Shown in pieces: positions 6,093-10,592 of a stretch of 10,592 nt of DNA. The DNA lies in NCBI GenBank assembly GCA_039184415.1, contig JBCDBB010000134.1:1-10592 (forward strand), written 5' to 3'. The DNA is from JANSYP01 sp039184415. Lineage in GTDB: Bacteria > Pseudomonadota > Alphaproteobacteria > Rhodobacterales > Rhodobacteraceae. Numbering within the stretch: position 1 is the stretch's first letter; each line of letters begins with the position of its first letter. A program made the position numbers and the translations under genes. Below the pieces are notes generated by a model. The model did not search any database. It was given only the letters and a program-made list of their open reading frames with translations, and was not told the origin of the DNA.

Positions 6093-6696
6093 CAGCCCGG
6101 CGCCCCCGCGCCTGACATCGCGCGACCGGCAGCTCCTCGCGGCCGGCCTGGCCGTCTTTCTGGCCGGGCTGCTCGCGGTCCTCAGCACCGCGCCCTCCAG
6201 CAGCGTGACCGTGGATGGCGACCGCGTCCTGCTCAGCGGCACCATCGTCAGCCGCACCCCCACCCAGATCGCCCGCGCCATGGCGCGCCACCCAGAGGTT
6301 CAGATCCTCGAACAGACGCAGGTCTGGGGATCGGTGGACAGCTCCGCCCTCGACCGTCTCGGCCGCTCGATCCGCCGCGCCGGGCTCGCCACCCATCTGG
6401 GTCCCGGGGCCGAGGTCTATTCCGGCGGCGCGGTGCTCTTTCTCGCCGGCGCCGACCGCAGCATGGAGGACGGCGCCGTGATCGGCGTCCATGCCTGGCG
6501 CGACGCCAACGGGGTGGCCACGGATTTCCCTCCCGGCTCGCAGCTGCACGATCCCGAACGCAGCTTCGTCGAGGACATGCTGGGCTCCGACGCCTTCTAC
6601 TGGTTCTACATCAACGCAGCCCCCCCGAGCGACATGCATGTGATGACGGCGGCCGAGATCGCGCGCTTCGGCCTGCTCACCCGCCCCGCCCCCTGA
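6085..6696 (+). CDS. Membrane-anchored ClpP/crotonase-like protein of unknown role
   Basis: This 203-aa protein has no confident name. The start is taken as TTG at 6085, overlapping the end of fabD by 8 nt with GAGG just upstream. Longer in-frame starts lie deep in fabD. A hydrophobic helix (about 17-36) suggests a single membrane anchor or signal peptide, with the rest periplasmic. The remainder resembles ClpP-like periplasmic proteins (COG3904 type): a strand and helix ending VWGSVDSSALDRLGRSIRRAGLATHL (82-83 degenerate GG), then S113 in EVYSGGAVLFLAGADRS and H136 in IGVHAW. The Ser-to-His spacing of 23 is close to the 25 in ClpP, which suggests a Ser-His catalytic pair. The C-terminal FYWFYINAAPP segment looks family-specific. 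Some databases may label such proteins alpha/beta hydrolase. Fold and activity are inferred; the coding call is strong. Confidence 0.8.
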   Translation: MPDSPAPPRLTSRDRQLLAAGLAVFLAGLLAVLSTAPSSSVTVDGDRVLLSGTIVSRTPTQIARAMARHPEVQILEQTQVWGSVDSSALDRLGRSIRRAGLATHLGPGAEVYSGGAVLFLAGADRSMEDGAVIGVHAWRDANGVATDFPPGSQLHDPERSFVEDMLGSDAFYWFYINAAPPSDMHVMTAAEIARFGLLTRPAP

Positions 6697-6723
6697 GGCA
6701 CCGCTTGCACAGACCGCGCGGCC

Positions 6724-6738
6724 CATGGCAGAGCCATG
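6724..6738 (+). other. Small perfect hairpin between the ClpP-like gene and fabG
   Basis: CATGGC-AGA-GCCATG forms a 6-bp stem with a 3-nt loop in the 91-bp gap before fabG. No T-run follows, so it is not a standard terminator. It could affect mRNA stability or processing. Nothing else recognisable is seen in the gap apart from the fabG ribosome-binding site. Confidence 0.35.
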
Positions 6739-6787
6739 CCCAGCGATGGCGCCCGTGCGGCGCGCACCCGAACCGAAAGGCAGGCAT

Positions 6788-7525
6788 ATGTTCGATCTGA
6801 CAGGCAAAAACGCGCTCATCACCGGCGCGAGCGGCGGCATCGGGGCCGAGATCGCGCGCGTGCTCCACGGCGCGGGCGCCACGGTGGGCCTGTCCGGCAC
6901 ACGGGTGGAGCCGCTCGAGGCGCTGGCGGCAGAGCTCGGCGAGCGCGCCCATGTCCTGCCCTGCAACCTCTCGGATGCCGAGGCCGTCACCGCGCTGCCC
7001 AAGCAGGCCGCCGAGGCCATGGGCGGCGTCGATATCCTCGTCAACAATGCCGGGATCACCCGTGACCAGCTCTTCATGCGCATGTCCGACGAGGACTGGC
7101 TGACGGTGCTCGAGGTCAATCTCACCGCCACCATGCGGCTCTGCAAGGGTGTGCTGCGCGGCATGATGAAGTCCCGCTGGGGCCGGATCGTGAACATCTC
7201 CTCGGTGGTCGGCGCCACGGGTAACCCCGGCCAGGGCAACTATGCCGCCTCCAAGGCCGGCATGATCGGCATGTCGAAATCACTGGCCTACGAGGTCGCC
7301 AGCCGCGGCGTCACCGTCAACGCGGTAGCACCGGGCTTCATTGCCACGGCGATGACCGACAAGCTCACCGACGACCAGAAATCCGCCATCCTGGGCCAGA
7401 TCCCCAGCGGACGCATGGGCACGCCCGAGGAAATCGCCGCCGCCGTGCTCTATCTCGCCGCGCCCGAAGCGGGCTATGTCACCGGCGCAACGCTGCATGT
7501 GAACGGCGGAATGGCGATGATCTAG
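6788..7525 (+). CDS. fabG: 3-oxoacyl-ACP reductase FabG
   Basis: This 245-aa classical short-chain dehydrogenase uses NADPH to reduce 3-oxoacyl-ACP to 3-hydroxyacyl-ACP in fatty-acid elongation. The cofactor motif is TGASGGIG (12-19), then NNAG (86-89), and the catalytic tetrad is N111, S139, Y152 and K156 (YAASK). The C-terminal VTGATLHVNGGMAMI is the usual FabG ending. The ATG at 6788 is preceded by AAAGG and AGG (6776-6784). An in-frame extension to 6725 has no ribosome-binding site. Its position between fabD and acpP makes FabG, rather than another SDR such as PhaB, the best call. It may be read through from fabD, as no promoter or terminator stands out in the 91-bp gap. Confidence 0.95.
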   Translation: MFDLTGKNALITGASGGIGAEIARVLHGAGATVGLSGTRVEPLEALAAELGERAHVLPCNLSDAEAVTALPKQAAEAMGGVDILVNNAGITRDQLFMRMSDEDWLTVLEVNLTATMRLCKGVLRGMMKSRWGRIVNISSVVGATGNPGQGNYAASKAGMIGMSKSLAYEVASRGVTVNAVAPGFIATAMTDKLTDDQKSAILGQIPSGRMGTPEEIAAAVLYLAAPEAGYVTGATLHVNGGMAMI

Positions 7526-7575
7526 CGCCCCGCCGGGCCCATGACACAGTGCATTTCCACCGCTGGCGAAAGCGT

Positions 7576-7603
7576 TTGCACTCCCCAAACCCTGTGCTAT
7601 AGC
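7576..7603 (+). promoter_or_regulatory. Strong sigma70 promoter for acpP
   Basis: TTGCAC (7576-7581) and TATAGC (7598-7603) are 16 bp apart (17 if TTTGCA is used). This matches the usual alphaproteobacterial housekeeping pattern of CTTG-type -35 and CTATA-type -10. It lies 128 nt upstream of the acpP ATG and gives acpP its own transcript in addition to any read-through from fabG. Confidence 0.65.
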
Positions 7604-7612
7604 GCGCGCAGA

Positions 7613-7677
7613 TTTTGCCGGGGTGCGTGGCGAAGGCGTCACCGCAGGGCAAAAGATTAGGGCCACCCCTTCGGTGG
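7613..7677 (+). promoter_or_regulatory. Structured 5' leader of acpP mRNA
   Basis: Two stem-loops can be drawn by eye in the leader after the acpP promoter. The first pairs TTTTGCC (7613-7619) with GGCAAAA (7648-7654), a perfect 7-bp stem closing an internal GGTG/CACC stem (7622-7625 with 7640-7643). The second pairs CCACC (7663-7667) with GGTGG (7673-7677) around a 5-nt loop. No T-run follows either, so they are not intrinsic terminators. They may control mRNA stability or acpP expression. No known riboswitch class was recognised. Confidence 0.45.
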
Positions 7678-7731
7678 GTTGCGCCAAAAAACGAAACGCG
7701 GGACGAGCCCCGGAAACTGTGAGGAACAAAC

Positions 7732-7965
7732 ATGAGCGACGTCTCTGATCGCGTGAAGAAGATCGTTGTCGACCACCTCGGTGTCGAAGAAGAGAAGGTG
7801 ACCGAAAGCGCCTCCTTCATCGATGACCTCGGCGCGGACAGTCTCGACACCGTCGAACTGGTCATGGCCTTCGAGGAAGAGTTCGGCATCGAGATCCCGG
7901 ACGACGCAGCCGAGACGATCCAGACCTTCGGCGACGCGGTGAAATTCATCGGCGAAGCCGTCTGA
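7732..7965 (+). CDS. acpP: Acyl carrier protein AcpP
   Basis: This is a 77-aa acidic four-helix carrier protein that holds growing acyl chains on 4'-phosphopantetheine. The attachment serine is S37 in the DSLDTVE motif at the start of helix II, followed by the recognition helix ELVMAFEEEFGIEIPDD. Length and sequence are standard for primary-metabolism ACP. The ATG at 7732 is preceded by GAGGAA (7721-7726). The gene has its own promoter and structured leader, and a strong intrinsic terminator follows 30 nt after the stop. It is therefore expressed as a short transcript, probably at a high level. FabD (loading) and FabG (reduction) just upstream act on it. fabF, often next to acpP in related bacteria, is not in this window downstream of it. 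Confidence 0.98.
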   Translation: MSDVSDRVKKIVVDHLGVEEEKVTESASFIDDLGADSLDTVELVMAFEEEFGIEIPDDAAETIQTFGDAVKFIGEAV

Positions 7966-7995
7966 CCCAAGCGTTGGACCGGCTGACCGGCTGAG

Positions 7996-8022
7996 TGGCG
8001 CCCCCTGCGGGCGCCATTTTTT
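7996..8022 (+). terminator. Rho-independent terminator of acpP
   Basis: A perfect 8-bp stem TGGCGCCC (7996-8003) / GGGCGCCA (8009-8016) with the 5-nt loop CCTGC is followed directly by six T residues (8017-8022). It lies 30 nt after the acpP stop, a textbook position. Confidence 0.95.
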
Positions 8023-8023
8023 G

Positions 8024-8049
8024 TGGTCGGCACCGGGATCGCCCGACCA
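8024..8049. other. Inverted repeat between convergent acpP and nnrD
   Basis: TGGTCGG (8024-8030) and CCGACCA (8043-8049) form a perfect 7-bp stem around 12 nt. It sits between the acpP terminator and the nnrD stop codon. On the minus strand it could help end the nnr transcript, but no T-run follows it there, so it is not called an intrinsic terminator. Confidence 0.4.
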
Positions 8050-8070
8050 GTAGCGGCCCGGCCGTCAGTG

Positions 8071-8940
8071 CTAGAGCCCGAGATCGGCAAAAACGCCCGG
8101 CAGCGCGTCGGGCAGATCTTCCGCAATCAGTCCGGCGCCCAGCCGCCGCCCGGCCATCCCGTGCAGATGGGCCGCCGTTTCCGCCGCCTGCCCGGCCGAA
8201 AACCCGCGCGCCAGCAGCCCGCAGATCAGCCCCGCCAGCACGTCGCCCGATCCCGCCGTGGCCAGCCACGGCGCGGCAGTTGCCCCGCGCAGGCGCACGG
8301 TCGCAACCTCCCCCCCGGCTCCGGCCACCAGAGTCTCCGGCCCCTTGAGCAGGACCGTGCAACCGGCGCGCGCCGCGGCCTCGCTGACAGAAGTCACCCG
8401 CTCCGCGCCGCCCGGTGCGGCCGGCCCGAAGAGCCGCGCGAACTCGCCGTCATGGGGGGTCAGCACGCAATTATGGTGGAGCTGCGCAAAGAGCTCGGAC
8501 GGCGCGCCCGCAAAGCTCGTCAGCGCATCCGCATCCAGCACCGTGCCCCGCCCCGCGGCCAGCGCCGTGGCGACGGCGACCCGGGTCCGGGCGCCCACGC
8601 CGAAGCCCGGCCCGATGCAGAGCGCGTTCAGACGCCGGTCGCGCAGAATGCCGGCCAGCGCCTCGGGCCGGTCGAGCGGCCGCAGCATCACCGCGGTAAG
8701 ATGCGCCGCATGCTCGGCCATCGCCGCGCGCGGGCTGATCACCGTCACCAGTCCCGCCCCGACCCGGAGCGCCGCACGGGCCGCCAGACGCGCAGCACCC
8801 CCCTTGCCCGGACCGCCCGCGAGGACGAGCGCATGCCCGTGGTCGTATTTGTGCTGATCCTCGGTCTTCTGCAGCCGCGCGACCAGGGCCGGGGACAGGC
8901 CCGCCGGACGCGAAACGGACCGCGTGATCGGCCCGCTCAA
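8071..8940 (-). CDS. nnrD: ADP-dependent (S)-NAD(P)H-hydrate dehydratase part of Nnr (frame-separated C-terminal half)
   Basis: This is the C-terminal YjeF_C (ribokinase-like) domain that converts damaged (S)-NAD(P)H hydrate back to NAD(P)H at the cost of ADP. Numbering 289 aa from the TTG at 8940, motifs are HKYDHGHALVLAGGPGKGG (30-48), CIGPGFG (108-114), VLDADALT (134-141), VLTPHDGEFARLF (159-171), and the catalytic D233 in AGSGDVLAG. In most proteobacteria this domain is fused behind NnrE in one protein of about 500 aa. Here it lies one frame away: the NnrE stop TGA (8937-8939) overlaps TTG (8938-8940) of this frame. It could start at that TTG by coupled translation, at a GTG at 8973, or be reached only if a lost base restored the fusion. 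The domain itself looks intact. Convergent with acpP. Confidence 0.85.
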   Translation of the reverse strand: MSGPITRSVSRPAGLSPALVARLQKTEDQHKYDHGHALVLAGGPGKGGAARLAARAALRVGAGLVTVISPRAAMAEHAAHLTAVMLRPLDRPEALAGILRDRRLNALCIGPGFGVGARTRVAVATALAAGRGTVLDADALTSFAGAPSELFAQLHHNCVLTPHDGEFARLFGPAAPGGAERVTSVSEAAARAGCTVLLKGPETLVAGAGGEVATVRLRGATAAPWLATAGSGDVLAGLICGLLARGFSAGQAAETAAHLHGMAGRRLGAGLIAEDLPDALPGVFADLGL

Positions 8941-9596
8941 AGACCGATATCCACGACCGAGACGGTCCCGCACAGGTCGGGACGCAGGACATGGGCGGGC
9001 TTGCGCGCGTGGAAGGTCACGGTGCTGTGGGCCGGCAGCACGGCCCCCAGGATGCGCCCGCTGTCGGTGTCGATGCCCGAGGGCAGATCGACCGCCACCC
9101 GGCGCGCCCCGCAGGCCAGCCCCAGCGCCTCGGCCTCGTTCAGCCGCTTCGCCAGCGTGCCTTCGATGCCGCGCGCGAGCCCGGTGCCGAAGAGTGCATC
9201 GACGATCACGTCGGGATCGGGCCCCTCGGGCAGACCCTCCTTCAGGTCATGGACCCGGCCCAGCGCCTGCCAGCGGCGGCGGTTCAACGCGGCGTCCGGC
9301 GGCATCGTCTCGACCGATCCCAGCCCCGCGACCGTGACCCGCCAGCCCTCTTCGGCCAGAAGCCGCGCCACCACATAGCCGTCGCCGCCATTGTTACCGG
9401 GACCGCACAGCACCAGCACCCGGCCGCCGTCGGCATGCTCCGGCCAGGCCCGGATGGCCTCGGCCAAGCCCGCGCCCGCACGCTCCATCAGCGCCTCGCC
9501 GCTGACCCGTCCCGAGCCGATCGCGGCCCCTTCGATGGCGCGCATCTCGTCCGCGGTGACCGTTTCGGGGGCCTTATCTGCACCTTCAGTTTTCAA
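8937..9596 (-). CDS. nnrE: NAD(P)H-hydrate epimerase part of Nnr (frame-separated N-terminal half)
   Basis: This is the N-terminal YjeF_N domain that interconverts R and S forms of NAD(P)H hydrate so the dehydratase can repair both. Taking TTG at 9596 it is 219 aa, with MRAIEGAAI (18-26), GPGNNGGDGYV (65-75), VDALFGTGL (132-140), VDLPSGID (169-176) and TVTFHARKPAH (192-202), ending VVDIGL then TGA. The TTG start is preferred because AAAGGTGA ends 5 nt before it. A GTG at 9605 lies inside that ribosome-binding sequence and has none of its own. In relatives the sequence continues through a short linker into the dehydratase domain. Here that linker and domain are in the next frame, so the stop may be a frameshift product. 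The domain is complete by motif. Confidence 0.85.
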   Translation of the reverse strand: MKTEGADKAPETVTADEMRAIEGAAIGSGRVSGEALMERAGAGLAEAIRAWPEHADGGRVLVLCGPGNNGGDGYVVARLLAEEGWRVTVAGLGSVETMPPDAALNRRRWQALGRVHDLKEGLPEGPDPDVIVDALFGTGLARGIEGTLAKRLNEAEALGLACGARRVAVDLPSGIDTDSGRILGAVLPAHSTVTFHARKPAHVLRPDLCGTVSVVDIGL

Positions 9597-9710
9597 TCTG
9601 CTCACCTTTTAGGCGGACTGCACAATTTGCGGACGCCGGTTTGGTTATTGGCCGGGCCCGCCCGTGGCTGCCATCCTAGTCAATTGTGGCCCTGCTGCGA
9701 AAGTGATCTG

Positions 9711-9733
9711 TCGCTTGCAAAACGCACAAGCGA
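9711..9733 (+). promoter_or_regulatory. Hairpin abutting the glnB ribosome-binding site
   Basis: TCGCTTG (9711-9717) and CAAGCGA (9727-9733) make a perfect 7-bp stem with a 9-nt loop. The 3' arm overlaps the first two bases of the glnB Shine-Dalgarno GAGGGAG (9732-9738), so folding could partly mask it. In DNA it could instead be an operator. No sigma54 -24/-12 (GG-N10-GC) element was found in this gap on the plus strand. Confidence 0.4.
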
Positions 9734-9746
9734 GGGAGTCGCGGGA

Positions 9747-10085
9747 ATGAAGAAGGTGGAGGCCATCATCAAGCCGTTCAAGCTTGATGAGGTGAAGGAA
9801 GCGCTCCAAGACATCGGCGTGCAGGGACTTTCTGTCGTTGAAGTCAAAGGGTTTGGGCGCCAGAAAGGCCACACCGAGCTCTATAGAGGTGCCGAGTATG
9901 TGGTCGATTTTCTCCCCAAGGTGAAGATCGAGGTGGTGCTGCCCGACGAACAGCTCGACGCGGCGCTCGAAGCCATCCTGGAGGCCGCCAAGACCGACAA
10001 AATCGGCGACGGCAAGATCTTTGTCTCCACCGTCGATCAGGCGATCCGCATCCGTACGGGCGAGGACGGCGACGCCGCCCTGTGA
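9747..10085 (+). CDS. glnB: Nitrogen regulatory protein P-II (GlnB)
   Basis: This 112-aa trimeric PII signal protein senses 2-oxoglutarate and ATP/ADP, is uridylylated by GlnD, and controls targets such as NtrB and GlnE. The length is exact for PII. MKKVEAIIKPFKLDEVKEAL is the typical N-terminus. The T-loop (about 37-55) carries the uridylylation site Y51 in YRGAEYVVDF, and the B-loop is KTDKIGDGKIF (82-92). The ATG at 9747 has GAGGGAG (9732-9738) 8 nt upstream. A long in-frame extension back to 8991 runs antisense through nnr and is not real. Immediate linkage to glnA supports GlnB rather than GlnK, which usually sits next to amtB. Confidence 0.96.
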   Translation: MKKVEAIIKPFKLDEVKEALQDIGVQGLSVVEVKGFGRQKGHTELYRGAEYVVDFLPKVKIEVVLPDEQLDAALEAILEAAKTDKIGDGKIFVSTVDQAIRIRTGEDGDAAL

Positions 10086-10155
10086 CCTCGTCCATTCACT
10101 ACCCGCACCCCCCGCGGGCCAAACACAAGCTATCTCAGAGAGGAAAAGGGGTCCC

Positions 10156-10592
10156 ATGAGCAAGGACGACGTTCTTAAGACCATCGCCGACGAAGAAGTC
10201 GAATATGTCGACATCCGTTTCACCGATCCGCGCGGCAAGCTGCAGCACGTCACCGTGCTGGCCGATCAGGTGGACGATGATTTCCTCGAAGAAGGCTTCA
10301 TGTTCGACGGCTCCTCAATCGCCGGTTGGAAATCGATCGACGAGTCGGACATGAAGCTCATGCCCGACACCGAAAGCGCGTATCTGGACCCTTTCTACGC
10401 GGAAAAGACGCTGTGCCTGCACAACTCCATCCTGGAGCCTGACACCGGCGAGCCCTATAGCCGCGACCCCCGCGGCACCGCCGAAAAGGCCGAGGCCTAC
10501 CTGAAATCCTCCGGCATCGGCGACACGGCCTTCTTCGGCCCAGAGGCAGAATTCTTCCTCTTCGACGACGTACGTTTCTCCGTTGAGATGAA
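10156..10592 (+). CDS. glnA: Glutamine synthetase type I, N-terminal part (partial)
   Basis: The first 145 codons of GlnA lie in the window, and the gene runs off the right edge. The enzyme makes glutamine from glutamate, ammonia and ATP. Visible hallmarks are the beta-grasp N-terminal domain (VEYVDIRFTDPRGKLQHVT, residues 16-34), FMFDGSSIAGW (48-58) and the start of the catalytic domain with GPEAEFFLFD, whose glutamates bind the active-site metal. Text such as KSIDESDMKLMPD is typical of the GSI-beta class regulated by adenylylation. The adenylylated Tyr would be outside the window. The ATG at 10156 is preceded by AGGAAAAGGGG (10141-10151). The 70-bp gap after glnB shows no clear terminator or promoter, so the pair is probably co-transcribed. 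Confidence 0.96.
   Translation, partial: MSKDDVLKTIADEEVEYVDIRFTDPRGKLQHVTVLADQVDDDFLEEGFMFDGSSIAGWKSIDESDMKLMPDTESAYLDPFYAEKTLCLHNSILEPDTGEPYSRDPRGTAEKAEAYLKSSGIGDTAFFGPEAEFFLFDDVRFSVEM

Noticed and set aside
5088..6281. 397-codon minus-strand open frame over fabD
   Set aside because: Shadow frame from G/C third-position bias. fabD has catalytic residues and a ribosome-binding site on the plus strand.
8024..8049. Intrinsic terminator for nnrD on the minus strand
   Set aside because: The stem is good but no T-run follows in that direction, so it is listed only as an inverted repeat.
8023..9378. 451-codon plus-strand open frame over nnr
   Set aside because: Composition is Arg/Pro/Gln-rich without motifs. 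Both nnr domains on the minus strand are well supported.
9606..9746. Sigma54 promoter for glnB
   Set aside because: The GG doublets on the plus strand were checked for GC after 10 bases and none fitted. It was left uncalled.
1..10592. Mobile element, prophage, toxin-antitoxin or defence system
   Set aside because: No transposase, integrase, terminal repeats, att-like duplications or composition break was seen. Genes are core metabolic and in coherent clusters.

Overview
The window looks like chromosomal core DNA from an alphaproteobacterium of the Rhodobacterales (Roseobacter/Rhodobacteraceae type). The evidence is very high G+C with strong third-position G/C bias, the gene content (GatB, a zur-linked ZnuABC system, a cytochrome b561-YceI fusion, FabD/FabG/AcpP, bifunctional-type Nnr, GlnB-GlnA), and the protein sequences themselves. 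No transposase, integrase, CRISPR array, tRNA or rRNA is visible. The genus is inferred only loosely.

Layout. (1) 1-204 is the 3' end of gatB. (2) 238-3709 is a zinc-uptake block. znuA is on the minus strand, and divergent zur-znuC-znuB is on the plus strand with an ATGA overlap between zur and znuC. A Zur-box-like palindrome at 1608-1625 overlaps a candidate -10 in the shared control region. ZnuA carries an unusually long histidine/acid-rich loop of about 136 residues with about 45 His, partly built from 18-bp tandem repeats. (3) 3714-4940 (minus) encodes a membrane cytochrome b561 fused to a periplasmic YceI lipocalin-like domain. It ends 4 bp from znuB. (4) 5151-7965 is a fatty-acid synthesis cluster: fabD, a TTG-initiated gene coupled to fabD that encodes a membrane-anchored ClpP-like protein, fabG and acpP. 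acpP has its own strong promoter, a structured leader of about 128 nt and a textbook terminator. (5) 8071-9596 (minus) holds the two halves of NAD(P)H-hydrate repair (NnrE epimerase, NnrD dehydratase). They lie in different frames, with the NnrE stop overlapping a TTG codon of the NnrD frame. This is either a real split gene, a frameshift, or a sequence error. (6) 9747-10592 is glnB (PII) followed by the start of glnA, the nitrogen-assimilation pair.

How the genes work together. Zur with zinc should repress both arms of the znu locus. FabD loads malonyl groups on the AcpP carrier and FabG reduces the ketoacyl-ACP, so three core type II fatty-acid synthesis functions sit together, but fabF does not follow acpP inside this window. 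GlnB signals nitrogen/carbon status and typically controls glutamine synthetase through its partners. Most of the window is ordinary housekeeping DNA. The points most worth checking are the split nnr, the ClpP-like gene inside the fab cluster, the short leader ORF before zur, the acpP leader structure and the His-rich ZnuA loop.
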